A stretch of 57,937 nucleotides of DNA from Reyranellaceae bacterium (GCA_022844045.1 JALHMM010000034.1:1-57937), one strand, 5' to 3'. Numbered from the stretch's first letter, positions 33,948-43,318 are shown. The notes: generated by a model not told the origin, from the letters alone. A program made the numbers and translations.

Positions 33948-34436
33948 TCAGCCGTTGAGCCGCCAGATGCTGGCGTTGAGCAAGGTCGCGAAGGCGACCC
34001 AGGCCAGATAAGGCGCCAGCAGCGCCGCGGCGAGCGCGTGGTGGCGCCTGAAGGCGAGGATCGTGCCGACGATCGCCACCAGCAGGCCGATGATGATGAC
34101 CAGCGCGAGGCCCAGGAGATGGGCACCGAAGAAGATCGGCGGCCAAGCGACGTTGAGGACGAGCTGCGCGAACCACCACAGGAGCGCGCGGCGTCCTTCG
34201 GTCCAGCCAGCGCGGCGCCAGACCAGCCACGCCGACACGGCGATCAGAATGTAGAGCACCGTCCATACCGGCCCGAACACCCAGTTCGGCGGGTTGAACG
34301 AGGGCTTGCGCAAGCCGGCGTACCAGGCGGGATCGGCGGCCGGCGTGAACATCGAGCCGGTGAACGCGACGAGCGCCACCGCGGCGAGGAACACGCCCAG
34401 CATGGGCAGATCACGCGACATCGAACGGCTCGTCAT
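33948..34436 (-). CDS. TspO/MBR family tryptophan-rich sensory protein
   Basis: This 162-residue protein has five transmembrane helices and the strongly conserved KPSFNPPNWVFGPVWTVLY segment (just under 20 residues) after the first helix. Conserved Trp, Pro and Asn residues later (FAQLVLNVAWPPIFF, TLLNASIWRLN) also match. TspO proteins bind porphyrins and cholesterol-like ligands and influence tetrapyrrole metabolism or stress responses in the membrane. The length is typical. It is divergent from a small exported protein gene. Confidence 0.95.
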   Translation of the reverse strand: MTSRSMSRDLPMLGVFLAAVALVAFTGSMFTPAADPAWYAGLRKPSFNPPNWVFGPVWTVLYILIAVSAWLVWRRAGWTEGRRALLWWFAQLVLNVAWPPIFFGAHLLGLALVIIIGLLVAIVGTILAFRRHHALAAALLAPYLAWVAFATLLNASIWRLNG

Positions 34437-34524
34437 ACGGACCTTCAGGACTTTCTTGTATCGTCGGTATTACGCGGCGGCCGGCGCACTGGTTGCGTCA
34501 GGCGACCGACTATATGGTCGCGGC

Positions 34525-34869
34525 ATGCTCCGTCGCATCGCCCTGCTGGCCACCGCCACCCTTCTGGCCGTCGCCGTCACCCGTCCCGCCGCCGCGCAGA
34601 CCGACTGGCGCATGACCTTGGGCATCCTCTACGGGCTCTCCTACGCCATTCCCGCCTGCGGCGTGAAAGCCACGCCCGAGCAGATGCGCAAGCTGGAGCG
34701 GCACATCAACCACGCCGAGGGCAAGGTGCGCATGAGCCGCGCCGAGCTGCAGGATATCCGCCGACGCGGCGAAATCGAGGCGCGCAAGGACACCAGGCGC
34801 ATGTGCGCGACCATCGGCCTAGACGCGCCGCAACTGCTTGATGACTTGCCGGACCGGTTGCCTGATTGA
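34525..34869 (+). CDS. Small exported protein of unknown function
   Basis: This 114-residue protein has a clear signal peptide (MLRRIALLATATLLAVAVTR, cut after AAAQ). Two cysteines (YAIPACGVKA and RRMCATIGL) could form a disulfide, and a charged helix spans the middle. No family is recognised. A short inverted repeat (GCGACC/GGTCGC, 34502-34521) lies just before the start codon. The protein is probably periplasmic. Confidence 0.65.
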   Translation: MLRRIALLATATLLAVAVTRPAAAQTDWRMTLGILYGLSYAIPACGVKATPEQMRKLERHINHAEGKVRMSRAELQDIRRRGEIEARKDTRRMCATIGLDAPQLLDDLPDRLPD

Positions 34870-34893
34870 GTTGATTTGCGACTGCCTAGAGCA

Positions 34894-34926
34894 TATGTTC
34901 AACGAAATCGCATCCCGTTGAACATA
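34894..34926. promoter_or_regulatory. Operator of the second toxin-antitoxin module
   Basis: TATGTTCAACG (34894-34904) and CGTTGAACATA (34916-34926) are a perfect 11-base inverted repeat with an 11-base spacer. The half-site centres are two helical turns apart. It lies 8 bases before the antitoxin ATG, as expected for an autoregulatory site. Confidence 0.65.
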
Positions 34927-34934
34927 GTGTCGCA

Positions 34935-35273
34935 ATGGCGAAGTCACCGCGTAAGCTCAAGGAGACCCGAGCCGGCTACAGGGCGGCCCGGCGGCCACCG
35001 GACGAGCCCGCGACCGAGCGAGAGCTAGTTAACGACGTCATCCAAGCGGCGGCGCAATCTGGCCTGCTCGAGGGGAAGGGCGCGCGCATCAGCGGCCGGG
35101 TGAGCCCGGCGCTGATCAAGCAGGCAAAGCGGATGACGGGCATCGACAGCGACACCAGGCTGATCGTTTACGCGCTGGCGACGATCGCGTTGGAGGACCC
35201 CTTCCCCAAGGCGTTCATCGAGTCCCGCGGCACGGTCGACCCGACGCTGAAGCTCGACTTCTTCGAATACTGA
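34935..35273 (+). CDS. Putative ribbon-helix-helix antitoxin
   Basis: This 112-residue protein has a basic N terminus and a C-terminal half fitting a ribbon-helix-helix fold: a short strand ARISGRVSP, helix ALIKQAKRMTGI, turn, and helix DTRLIVYALATIALED. The last stretch (TLKLDFFEY) is acidic-aromatic and could bind the toxin. The next gene, a PIN-like protein, starts one base after its stop. An 11-base perfect palindrome precedes it. The toxin-antitoxin assignment rests on this layout; no known antitoxin family is recognised. Confidence 0.6.
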   Translation: MAKSPRKLKETRAGYRAARRPPDEPATERELVNDVIQAAAQSGLLEGKGARISGRVSPALIKQAKRMTGIDSDTRLIVYALATIALEDPFPKAFIESRGTVDPTLKLDFFEY

Positions 35274-35274
35274 C

Positions 35275-35844
35275 GTGGCGCGATTCGATTTCGACGCGGC
35301 GAGGCGTTGGGCGCAGGGCGTCGCGAAGGGAGCGACCCGACGACGCGACGATAGCGCGTTGCCATTTGTCGATGCCAGTTCGCTCGGCGGGCAGCCACTT
35401 CTGCTGGACACCTGCGTCTATATCGACCAAGTCCAGGACCGCACGCCTGCCGCGCTGGACGAGTTGATTTCAACCCGACTGGTCCACCATTCCACTGTGG
35501 CGATCCAGGAGCTGATGCACATGGTTGGCGTCCTCGACCCATCGGATCGACGGACGGAAGGCTCCATCGCAAAGGTCCGCGCGCAGTTCGAGAGGATGTT
35601 GCCGCACCGCATTCGCACACCCGACGCCGACGTGCTCGGCCGCGCGGCGCTGCTGTCCGGAATCCTGTGTCGGCTGCAGGGATACGACAAAGACAGCAGA
35701 ATGCGCGCGCTGCGCGACTGTGTCCTGCTGCTGCAAGCGTTGGAGGAAGGCTTCGTGCTGCTGACCGCGAACATCGCCGATTTCGACATCCTGGCGCAGA
35801 TGGTACCGGGCGCGCGGACGCTGTTCTATCGCAGGACCGACTGA
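35275..35844 (+). CDS. PIN-like ribonuclease toxin, atypical length
   Basis: This 189-residue protein starts at GTG 35275, one base after the antitoxin stop. A PIN core is visible: Asp45 (LLLDTCVYID), Glu79 (VAIQELMH), Asp148 (ALRDCVLLLQ) and Asp169/Asp171 (LTANIADFDIL). It is longer than normal VapC by about 40 N-terminal residues. PIN toxins cut tRNA, rRNA or mRNA. It ends one base before the convergent neighbour. It differs clearly from the VapC at 1132. Confidence 0.72.
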   Translation: MARFDFDAARRWAQGVAKGATRRRDDSALPFVDASSLGGQPLLLDTCVYIDQVQDRTPAALDELISTRLVHHSTVAIQELMHMVGVLDPSDRRTEGSIAKVRAQFERMLPHRIRTPDADVLGRAALLSGILCRLQGYDKDSRMRALRDCVLLLQALEEGFVLLTANIADFDILAQMVPGARTLFYRRTD

Positions 35845-36315
35845 CTAACGCTGCTCGACCAGCACCAATTGATGACGCCCGTCGGCGTCGAGCGTGACCT
35901 TGAAGCTGGCGCGCTCGCGCGGCACGCGACACGGGCCAGGCTGGAACGGCACCATGGGATAGAGGAACGGCGGACGCGGGCTGCGGTAGCTGCGCGTGAT
36001 GGCGCGGTCGCGCACGAAGACCACCGTGGCGATGTCCTCGCCGCTGACCGCGTCGTCGGTGGCGGCGAAGCCCAGGCATTGGCCGGCCTTCTCGCGATCG
36101 CCGTGGCCGGGGATCACCGAGACCTCGTCCCAATCGAAGGTCGTCACCGTGTCGAGACGCAGCACGCCGTCGGTGTTGCGGATCGCCTCGTTGACGCCGC
36201 GCCTGAGCTTGCCTGGAAAGCCGAAGACGTCGAGGGCCCAGACGATCGAGCCGGCGACCATCGCGCAGCCGATGCCCAGCCGCAGGTAGCGCAGCGCGGG
36301 ACTCTTGGCCGCCAT
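35845..36315 (-). CDS. Hypothetical single-pass membrane or exported protein
   Basis: This 156-residue protein has an N-terminal hydrophobic segment (LRLGIGCAMVAGSIVWALDV) and a soluble part with two cysteines (GQCLGFAAT and PGPCRVPRE). FDWDEVSVIPGHG is a segment seen in small uncharacterised alphaproteobacterial proteins. I do not recognise a named family. It is convergent with the PIN-like gene and lies upstream of a hairpin repeat shared with gatB. Confidence 0.6.
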   Translation of the reverse strand: MAAKSPALRYLRLGIGCAMVAGSIVWALDVFGFPGKLRRGVNEAIRNTDGVLRLDTVTTFDWDEVSVIPGHGDREKAGQCLGFAATDDAVSGEDIATVVFVRDRAITRSYRSPRPPFLYPMVPFQPGPCRVPRERASFKVTLDADGRHQLVLVEQR

Positions 36316-36332
36316 CTACCGTTCCGCCCCGA

Positions 36333-36415
36333 CCGTCATTCCGAGCGCGGCGAGGACTCTCCTCGAAGCGGAGTCTCGCGTTCGGGGAGATCCTTCGCTT
36401 CGCTCAGGATGACGG
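36333..36415. repeat. REP-like hairpin, expanded variant
   Basis: The outer arms CCGTCATTCCGAGCG and CTCAGGATGACGG match the CTGTCATCCCGAGCG family. The centre holds a second inverted pair (GACTCTCCTCGAAGCGGAGTC). It lies 8 bases beyond the gatB stop. Confidence 0.75.
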
Positions 36416-36422
36416 GGCGTGC

Positions 36423-37871
36423 TCAAGCGTCGAGCTGCTTCTTCAGCGCCTCGTTGACCGCCTTGGGGTTGGCCTTGCCGCCGGTCGATTTCATCACCTG
36501 ACCGACGAACCAGCCGAACAGCGAAGGCTTCTCGCGGTACTGCGCGACCTTGTCGGGATTGGCCTCGATGATCGCCTTGACCGCCGCATCGATCGCGCCG
36601 GTGTCGGTGACCTGCTTCAGCCCGCGCTCCTCGACCAGCACGGCGGGATCCTTGCCGGTCTCGTCCATGGCGAGGAACAGATCCTTGGCGATGCGGCCGG
36701 AGATCGTGCCGTCGGCGATCAGGTCGAGCAGCTTGCCCAGCGCGGCGGCGCTGATCGGCGAGTCCTCGATGCCGATGCCGCGGCGCTTGAGCATGGCGAA
36801 GAAATCGCCGGTCACCCAATTGGCCGCCTGCTTGGCGTCACGGCCCTTGGCGACGGCCTCGAAGAACACCGCCGTCTCCTTCTCCGCCACCAGCACGCCG
36901 GCGTCGTAGATCGACAGGCCGAAGTCCTTGACGTAGCGCGCCTTGCGCTCGTCCGGCAGCTCGGGCAGCGAGGCCTTGATCTTCTCGACCCAATCCGGCT
37001 GCAACACCAACGGCAGCAGATCGGGATCCGGGAAGTAGCGGTAGTCGTGCGCGTCTTCCTTCGAGCGCATCGAGCGCGTCTCGCCCTTGGCGGCGTCGTA
37101 GAGCCGCGTCTCCTGATGGATCGTGCCGCCGCCCTCGATGATCTCGATCTGGCGCCGCGCTTCGTACTCGATCGCCTGCCGCACGAAGCGGATCGAGTTG
37201 ACGTTCTTGATCTCGCAACGCGTGCCCAAAGGCGCGCCCGGCTTGCGCACCGAGACGTTGACGTCGCAGCGCATGGAGCCTTCCTCCATGTTGCCGTCGC
37301 ACGTCCCGAGATAGCGCAGGATCGAGCGCAGCTTGGTCAGGTAGGCCGCCGCCTCCTCCGCGTCGCGCATGTCGGGCTTGGACACGATCTCCATCAGCGC
37401 GATGCCGGAGCGGTTGAGGTCGACATAGGTCTGGCTGGGATGCTGGTCGTGCAGGCTCTTGCCGGCGTCCTGCTCCAGATGCAGGCGCTCGATGCCGACG
37501 GTGCGCGTGGCGCCGTCCTTGAGATCGAGGATGATCTCGCCCTCGCCGACGATGGGATCCTTGTACTGCGAGATCTGATAGCCGGCGGGCAGGTCGGCGT
37601 AGAAGTAGTTCTTGCGGTCGAACACCGAGCGCAGATTGATCTGCGCCTTCAGCCCCAGCCCGGTGCGCACCGCCTGCTCGACACAGCGCGCGTTGATCAC
37701 CGGCAGCATGCCCGGCATGGCGGCGTCGACCAGCGACACCTGGGTATTGGGCTCGGCGCCGAAGGCGGTGGGCGCGCCGGAGAACAGCTTGGACTCGGAG
37801 ACGACCTGGGCATGGACCTCGAGCCCGAGGACCACTTCCCAATCGCCCGTTTCACCCTTGATCAGAGACAT
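36423..37871 (-). CDS. gatB: Asp-tRNA(Asn)/Glu-tRNA(Gln) amidotransferase subunit B
   Basis: This 482-residue protein opens with the GatB signature [13 protein letters not shown] and has the kinase-like core segments [39 protein letters not shown] and [13 protein letters not shown]. The C-terminal YqeY-like tail domain ends in [19 protein letters not shown]. GatB binds and phosphorylates mischarged tRNA so that GatA-released ammonia can amidate it. The length is normal. The gene lies 3.6 kb from gatA on the same strand, separated by three unrelated genes, although gatCAB is usually contiguous. Confidence 0.97.
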   Translation of the reverse strand: MSLIKGETGDWEVVLGLEVHAQVVSESKLFSGAPTAFGAEPNTQVSLVDAAMPGMLPVINARCVEQAVRTGLGLKAQINLRSVFDRKNYFYADLPAGYQISQYKDPIVGEGEIILDLKDGATRTVGIERLHLEQDAGKSLHDQHPSQTYVDLNRSGIALMEIVSKPDMRDAEEAAAYLTKLRSILRYLGTCDGNMEEGSMRCDVNVSVRKPGAPLGTRCEIKNVNSIRFVRQAIEYEARRQIEIIEGGGTIHQETRLYDAAKGETRSMRSKEDAHDYRYFPDPDLLPLVLQPDWVEKIKASLPELPDERKARYVKDFGLSIYDAGVLVAEKETAVFFEAVAKGRDAKQAANWVTGDFFAMLKRRGIGIEDSPISAAALGKLLDLIADGTISGRIAKDLFLAMDETGKDPAVLVEERGLKQVTDTGAIDAAVKAIIEANPDKVAQYREKPSLFGWFVGQVMKSTGGKANPKAVNEALKKQLDA

Positions 37872-38221
37872 GTCGGAACCTTCAGTCAGCACTGACTGAG
37901 ACAGGTAATGGCTGCCGCCCCGCCTGTCCACGCCTCACGTCGCGCCAGGGCGATCGACGCCTCCAGCGCCGCCGCCGTTCAACTAGGTGTGATGGGGTCG
38001 ATTGGCTTTGACGCCTGGACTTACGGGCGCGAGATCGGCTAAGGCTACCTGCCAATTATTCCTCAAATATGCCACTAATTACCATTATCTGCTGACCTGC
38101 CACCCGGCTTCAGGTGGCCGCCAGACGGTTCGCGAGATCGAGCAATTCGAGACGATGGCGGCGGTGTGCCGCCTGGACCGTGCCGGTGAACAGACACTCC
38201 ATCAGGGCGGGAGACCATGTC
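37872..38221. other. Intergenic region upstream of gatB, no gene seen
   Basis: These 350 bases must contain the gatB promoter and the promoter of the divergent peptidase gene. The part near 38040-38100 is visibly AT-richer than the surroundings (for example CTAATTACCATTATCTG). I see no long palindrome or RNA gene. Confidence 0.5.
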
Positions 38222-38806
38222 ATGGCCCATAGCAGCGGGATGATCGTGCAAACCGGCGGTAGCCGGCCGCATGTCGCCTACATCATGAACGCCCTCGCCG
38301 ACACCTTTCCCAACATCATCTGGAAGATCGGCGGCAAGGTCGACCGCACCACGTGGGGCGGCGGCTTCTCCGCGCATTCCGTTGGGCGTGCCTGCGACAT
38401 CTACCTCGATGCCGGCGACCCCGTGGACAAGCGGCTGGGCGACCTGCTGCTCGAGACATTCGCCACGCACGGCTACAATTTCAAAGTCGACCACGTCATC
38501 TGGAACGGCCAGATATGGTCGCGAAGCGATGGGGGGCCGTCCGGTTACACGGGATCCGGCGGTGCGCATCGCGACCACGTCCACGTGGCCTTCGTCGATG
38601 ACCAGCTCGACATCCTGCCGTTCGCATTCCCCTGGATCCTGGAGCAATATGTGCTTCGCCGATTCGTCGTCGACGGCGCGGCGGCGGATCGATCGGACGG
38701 GCTGTACGGCAAAGCATTCGACCCCAAGAAGCCCAATGTGCGTCTGAGCCGGAAGAAGCGCCACGCCACCATGCTCAAGAAGATGGGCATGACGGGCGCA
38801 AAGTAG
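38222..38806 (+). CDS. M15/ARB_07466-like peptidoglycan peptidase-like protein
   Basis: This 194-residue protein has a zinc-peptidase pattern: His52 and Asp59 (SAHSVGRACDIYL), then His119 and His121 in GGAHRDHVHVAF. That layout fits D-Ala-D-Ala carboxypeptidase-type (M15) or the related ARB_07466-like domains used in phage and secreted lysins. No signal peptide is present. The ATG at 38222 follows GGGAG; an upstream in-frame start at 38114 would add a segment with no family features. It lies between gatB and gatCA, transcribed against them. Confidence 0.7.
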   Translation: MAHSSGMIVQTGGSRPHVAYIMNALADTFPNIIWKIGGKVDRTTWGGGFSAHSVGRACDIYLDAGDPVDKRLGDLLLETFATHGYNFKVDHVIWNGQIWSRSDGGPSGYTGSGGAHRDHVHVAFVDDQLDILPFAFPWILEQYVLRRFVVDGAAADRSDGLYGKAFDPKKPNVRLSRKKRHATMLKKMGMTGAK

Positions 38807-38881
38807 CCGAGCCGAGATCTAGCCGCTGGAATGCCGCTCCGTATCGTGTACAGACCCGAGCGCTGGCGTCGCCTCTGAGTC

Positions 38882-39685
38882 TTACGGCAGCGCGTCTCCG
38901 ACCGGGCTATTCCCGACCGTTCGACGTTTGTCGTTGGCGATCAGTTCGAGCGGCGACGATGCGATGGCGCCTGCCAGCGGCGGTGCTGGCCGGTGGTCCG
39001 TGACGAGATACTTCACCGTCCGCAGGTCGACAACGCGCACCGCCCCTTGCCGGTTGAATTTGGTGCGATCGGCGACGACGACCGACACATGCGCGGACCG
39101 CACCATCAGGGCATAGAGATCGGCCTCTTCCGGCGTGTAGTCCATGACCCAACCCGTCGAGGAGATGGCACCAGCCCCAATGAAGGCGAAGTCGGCGAAG
39201 TAGCGCGCCAGCATGGCCACCGCATCGGAGCCAACCGCCGCGCTGTTGGCGGTCTGGATCGCGCCGCCGATCATCGTCACGCGGTTGCCATTGCGGCCAG
39301 CGAACCGACCGCAGACGACCAGGCTGTTGCTGATGATGCTCAGACGCCGCCGCTCGAGCAGGGCATCGGCGACCGCGAGAACAGTGCTGCCGCCGCCGAG
39401 GATCACCGCGGCGCGGTCCGGCACCAGCCTGGCTGCGCGTTCGCCAATCGTGCGCTTCGCGTCGGCATTGATGGCCTGACGCTCATCGAGCACCGCCTCG
39501 CTGGCTTTCAGCGCAACGGCGCCGCCATGCGTCCTGGTGACGGCGCGTCGATCGGCCAGCTGCAGGATATCGCGGCGGATGGTCTCGCGTGCCACCTTCA
39601 GCTTGCGCTGGATGTCGGTGATCGACATGGCGCCGCGCTGATTGACCATGTCGAGAATCAGGCTTTGCCTTTGCTCCGCCAGCAC
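38882..39685 (-). CDS. DeoR/GlpR-family transcriptional regulator
   Basis: This 267-residue regulator has an N-terminal winged helix (SLILDMVNQRGAMSITDIQR, then VARETIRRDILQLA and TRTHGGAV) and a C-terminal DeoRC sensor domain. The latter includes ILGGGSTVLAVADALL, IISNSLVVCGRF and FIGAGAISSTGWVMDY, the sugar-phosphate pocket pattern. DeoR proteins repress carbohydrate genes until a phosphorylated sugar binds. No sugar-metabolism gene is adjacent. The nearest candidate target is the dienelactone-hydrolase gene directly upstream on the same strand. Confidence 0.92.
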   Translation of the reverse strand: MLAEQRQSLILDMVNQRGAMSITDIQRKLKVARETIRRDILQLADRRAVTRTHGGAVALKASEAVLDERQAINADAKRTIGERAARLVPDRAAVILGGGSTVLAVADALLERRRLSIISNSLVVCGRFAGRNGNRVTMIGGAIQTANSAAVGSDAVAMLARYFADFAFIGAGAISSTGWVMDYTPEEADLYALMVRSAHVSVVVADRTKFNRQGAVRVVDLRTVKYLVTDHRPAPPLAGAIASSPLELIANDKRRTVGNSPVGDALP

Positions 39686-39908
39686 GCCCTACCCCTTTTC
39701 GGCGACGCGATCGGTCCGCCGCCATACAAGTCATACGACGCCGCGCCGCTTGCGGCAACGCACGCGGCGGCAAATGGATCAGTACCGCATATTTGAGCGA
39801 TAATAAGTAATTCGTGGCAGGTGCCCTGACCAACGACCCGTGATGATGCCGCTGACCGTCCGATCGGATCGCCTGAACGGAACGCGGCATCCATCCCCGG
39901 GACATCTC

Positions 39909-40877
39909 CTATCGCAGTGTCCGGCTGAAGAAGTCGATCATGTCGGCCCGGAACACATCGGCCTGGTCGCCTTGGCTGCCGATCGTGGCGCCCTTCACGC
40001 CATACCCCGCCTTCAGGGCGTAGACCGCGAGATCGCGATCAACCAGAGCGGGGTTCGCGATCCCCGTGGTGGGGTGGATGAAGCTGCCGTCCTCGGCGAG
40101 ATAGGCGGTCGGCGCCGCCGGCGATACCGAGGCGTTGTCGACGCGCTGGATCGGCTCGCGCCGGTCGAAGCTATGGCCGGCGCCGGCGACGATGCGGATC
40201 GAAGCCGGCGAGCCGCGCAGGCGGACGGCCTGAACGAAGCCCTGCGCCTGCTGCGCCGAGCACCAGTCGTCGCGGTCGCCGATGACGACCCGGATCTCCG
40301 CGCCACCGGCATCCGGATCGATCGGCTGATGGCCGCACCAGGGATAGGCGGCGAGCACGGCGCGCACGCGCGTGGTATCGCCCCATACCCCGCGGTTGAG
40401 ATGCCGCATCGCGGCCATCAGCACGGCCGAGCCGCCCCGGCTATGGCCTTGCAGGCCGATACGGGCGGCGTCGATCTCCGGCAACGCCGCGAGCGTGCGG
40501 ACCGCGACCATGACGTCGTAGGCGCTGGCCGCGAACGAGAACTGCGTCTGGTTGGCGACGGTCGAGGTCCCGCCGCGCCCGCCGAAGGGATCGAGCACGA
40601 AGCTCGCGAAGCCCATGCCGACGAAGGTCTCGGCGTGCGCCAGATGCGAGGGCGCGACGCTGAGACTGCCGGGCACGACGATCACCAGCGGCACCTTGCC
40701 GGCGCGCTTGGTGGGCAGGAAGAGCTTGCCGTCGATCGACGCCGGGGGCATCGCGCCGGGATCGCCGACGAGCTGGTGGTAGTTGAGCGGATTGGCGCTG
40801 GCGATCTCGATGGTCCGTCCCGCCGTGCCGTCGGCGAAGACAACGGTACGGTCGCGGAAACGTTCGGTGGCGGTCAT
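39909..40877 (-). CDS. Dienelactone hydrolase-like alpha/beta hydrolase
   Basis: This 322-residue cytoplasmic alpha/beta hydrolase has the nucleophile elbow GLQGHSRGG (Gly-His-Ser-Arg-Gly) and an oxyanion-region VIVVPGSLSV. The later acidic residue is in VVIGDRDDWCS and the His in VAGAGHSFDRRE. This fits the dienelactone-hydrolase branch, whose members hydrolyse lactones or esters. No signal peptide is visible. It belongs to the accessory block between gatB and gatA. The natural substrate is unknown. Confidence 0.83.
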   Translation of the reverse strand: MTATERFRDRTVVFADGTAGRTIEIASANPLNYHQLVGDPGAMPPASIDGKLFLPTKRAGKVPLVIVVPGSLSVAPSHLAHAETFVGMGFASFVLDPFGGRGGTSTVANQTQFSFAASAYDVMVAVRTLAALPEIDAARIGLQGHSRGGSAVLMAAMRHLNRGVWGDTTRVRAVLAAYPWCGHQPIDPDAGGAEIRVVIGDRDDWCSAQQAQGFVQAVRLRGSPASIRIVAGAGHSFDRREPIQRVDNASVSPAAPTAYLAEDGSFIHPTTGIANPALVDRDLAVYALKAGYGVKGATIGSQGDQADVFRADMIDFFSRTLR

Positions 40878-41145
40878 GGCTGGCCTTACTCCTCAGTAGC
40901 GACGATCATAGCGTCCGCGGCGATCTTCGCGACCCGCCATCAGCCTAGCCGCCCGACCGGGCACGGATCATACGAGCGTCATGCGATATCGAGCGTCATC
41001 AGGTGTTTGCTGGGCCGTCCGAGGGAGGCCGTGGCATGGCGATCGCCCGCATCGCACTCGGCAAGGACGTCGTGCATCCGCCGACGTGATCAAGCCTGAC
41101 CCCACCAGTTGAAGGCGAAGCGATCGACGTGACGTGCACGCGCGC

Positions 41146-41442
41146 CTACCGCAAACCGGACTGCCACTTTTCGGTGAGTCCGCCGCTCCGGAAGGTAAGC
41201 GCCATGCTTGAGTCGGGAGCGCTGCCGTCCCAGCTGTACTTTTCGTATGTGTGCGGCTCAAGGTGACTGAAGACGGGATTCTTGCCCTCACAACCCAGGA
41301 TGCCAACCGCCTGCTGATAGGACATGCCCGGCCGAACTTGGTTGTATTGGCTAAGCGTCACCTTGCAGCCGGCCTGCTGCGCTTGCGCGAGCGATGGCGA
41401 CAAGACCATGAGACTTGCAGCAAGAACTATGCGCGTCATCAT
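41146..41442 (-). CDS. Small exported protein, BLIP/DUF3862-like
   Basis: This 98-residue protein has a signal peptide (RIVLAASLMVLSPSLAQAQ) and a short domain with VRPGMSYQQAVGILGCEG, EKYSWDGS and MALTFRSGGLTEKWQSGL. This pattern is seen in BLIP-like and DUF3862 proteins, which are small periplasmic domains. Two ATG codons are adjacent (41437-41442), with GGGAG upstream. It sits just downstream of gatA on the same strand. The family match is moderate. Confidence 0.65.
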   Translation of the reverse strand: MMTRIVLAASLMVLSPSLAQAQQAGCKVTLSQYNQVRPGMSYQQAVGILGCEGKNPVFSHLEPHTYEKYSWDGSAPDSSMALTFRSGGLTEKWQSGLR

Positions 41443-41527
41443 GGCAGTGTCTCCCGCGTCGCCGACCGCCAAGCGTAACCCGGACCTGGCAAGCCGTCGC
41501 GGGAGCGTACGCCATATCGGCGGCGGA

Positions 41528-42997
41528 TCAGAACCCCGCCGGTCGCGCCGTGAACTTCGCCGCCTGCTCCAGCGCGCTCGCCGCCTTGAACACCGTCTCC
41601 TCGTCGAAGGCGCGGCCGATGAGCTGTAGGCCCAGCGGCAGGCCGTCCTTATCCAACCCCACCGGCACCGAGATGCCCGGCAGCCCGGCCATCGAGGTCG
41701 GCACGGTGAAGACGTCGTTGAGATACATCGTCACCGGATCGTCCATCTTCTCGCCCGACGCGAAAGCCGCCGTCGGCGCGGTCGGCGTGAGGATCGCGTC
41801 GCAGACCTCGAAGGCCTGCTTGAAGTCGCGCGCGATCAGCGCGCGCACGCGCTGCGCCTTCTTGTAGTAGGCGTCGTAATAGCCGGCCGACAGCACGTAG
41901 GTGCCGATCAGCACGCGGCGGCGCACCTCGGCGCCGAAGCCGGCGGCGCGGGTGTTCTCGTACATTTCAGGCAGGTTGCCGCCCGGCACGCGCAGGCCAA
42001 AGCGCACGCCGTCGTAGCGCGCCAGGTTCGACGAGGCCTCGGCCGGCGCGATGATGTAGTAGGTCGCCAGCGCGTATTTGGTGTGCGGCAGGGAGATGTC
42101 GACGGTCGTGGCGCCGGCCGCCTTGAGCATGTCGATGCCCTGCGCCCACAGCGTCTCGATCTCGTCCGACATGCCGTCCATGCGATACTCGCGCGGAATG
42201 CCGATGCGCAGGCCCCGTACGTCGCCGGTGCAGGCGGCTGCGAAGTCCGGCACCGGCAGCGGCGCGGAGGTCGAGTCCTTGGGATCGTGCCCGGCCATCG
42301 CCTGCAAAAGCAGCGCGGTGTCCTTCACGGTGTGGGCGAAGGGGCCGGCCTGGTCGAGCGAGCTGGAGAAGGCGACGACGCCCCAGCGTGAGCAGCGGCC
42401 ATAGGTCGGCTTGATGCCGACGATGCCGCAGAAGCTGGCGGGCTGACGAATGGAACCACCGGTGTCTGTGCCGGTCGAGCCCGGCGCCATGCGGGCGGCG
42501 ATCACCGCGGCCGAGCCGCCCGAGCTGCCGCCGGGCACGAGCGGGCGGTTCTCCCCGCTGCGCTTCCAGGGGTTCTCGACGCCGCCGAAATAGCTCGTCA
42601 TGTTCGACGAGCCCATGGCGAACTCATCCATGTTGGTCTTGCCCAGCATGGTGGCGCCGGCCTTCCACAGCTTGGCCGTGATCGTCGATTCGTAGGTCGG
42701 CTTGAACCCCTCGAGGATCTTCGAGCCGGCGGTGGTCTGCACGCCCTCGGTGCAGAACAGGTCCTTGATGGCGAGCGGAATGCCCTCGAGCAGGCCGACC
42801 TCGCCGCGGCCGCGGCGGGCGTCCGAGGCCTTGGCCATGGTGATCGCCTGCTCCGGCGTCTCCACGACATAGGCGTTCAGGCGGCGATGCTTCTCGGTCT
42901 GGGCGATGAACGCCTCGGCGAGCGCGACGGAGGTCGTCTCGCCCTTGGCGAGCGCGGTGCCCATCTCGGCGATGGTCAGGTCGGTGAGCGCGGCCAT
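41528..42997 (-). CDS. gatA: Asp-tRNA(Asn)/Glu-tRNA(Gln) amidotransferase subunit A
   Basis: This 489-residue amidase-signature enzyme has the catalytic Lys78 (IPLAIKDLF), cis-Ser158 ([10 protein letters not shown]) and nucleophile Ser182 ([13 protein letters not shown]). GatA hydrolyses glutamine and channels ammonia to GatB. The length and C terminus ([19 protein letters not shown]) are normal. It starts 3 bases after the gatC stop, forming the gatCA pair. gatB lies 3.6 kb downstream. Confidence 0.97.
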   Translation of the reverse strand: MAALTDLTIAEMGTALAKGETTSVALAEAFIAQTEKHRRLNAYVVETPEQAITMAKASDARRGRGEVGLLEGIPLAIKDLFCTEGVQTTAGSKILEGFKPTYESTITAKLWKAGATMLGKTNMDEFAMGSSNMTSYFGGVENPWKRSGENRPLVPGGSSGGSAAVIAARMAPGSTGTDTGGSIRQPASFCGIVGIKPTYGRCSRWGVVAFSSSLDQAGPFAHTVKDTALLLQAMAGHDPKDSTSAPLPVPDFAAACTGDVRGLRIGIPREYRMDGMSDEIETLWAQGIDMLKAAGATTVDISLPHTKYALATYYIIAPAEASSNLARYDGVRFGLRVPGGNLPEMYENTRAAGFGAEVRRRVLIGTYVLSAGYYDAYYKKAQRVRALIARDFKQAFEVCDAILTPTAPTAAFASGEKMDDPVTMYLNDVFTVPTSMAGLPGISVPVGLDKDGLPLGLQLIGRAFDEETVFKAASALEQAAKFTARPAGF

Positions 42998-43000
42998 GAC

Positions 43001-43318
43001 CTACTCCACGACCTTCGGGACAGTGAAGAAGCCGCCGCCGTTGGGCTCGGCCGGGTCCAGGTAGACGGCGCCGCCCGGCGCGTTGGCCAGCACCTTCGCC
43101 GCGACGCCGCCATCGGTGATGACGTCCTGGCGCATCGGCAGGGTGACGTCCGAAACGCTGGCCAGCGGCTCGACATTGGCGGTGTCGACTTCGTTGAGTT
43201 GCTCGATCCAGCTCAGGATTCCTGACAGCTCGCCGGCGAGGCGCGCCTGCTCCTCCGCCGGAACCTTGAGCCGGGCCAGCCGGGCGATCTTCGCCACGGT
43301 CGCCGCATCGATCGACAT
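43001..43318 (-). CDS. gatC: Asp-tRNA(Asn)/Glu-tRNA(Gln) amidotransferase subunit C
   Basis: This 105-residue protein has the typical helical N terminus (TVAKIARLARLKVPAEEQAR) and the ELSGILSWIEQLNEVDT segment, then VEPLASVSDVTLPMRQDVIT, which wraps between GatA and GatB. The C terminus ends GGGFFTVPKVVE, as in most GatC. It heads the gatCA pair. An AT-rich stretch upstream (43400-43470) holds the divergent promoters. Confidence 0.95.
   Translation of the reverse strand: MSIDAATVAKIARLARLKVPAEEQARLAGELSGILSWIEQLNEVDTANVEPLASVSDVTLPMRQDVITDGGVAAKVLANAPGGAVYLDPAEPNGGGFFTVPKVVE

Noticed and set aside
40878..41145. Possible transposase fragment or small gene
   Set aside because: A short frame near 41036 starts ATG and ends after 18 codons without any recognisable motif. 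There are no terminal repeats.
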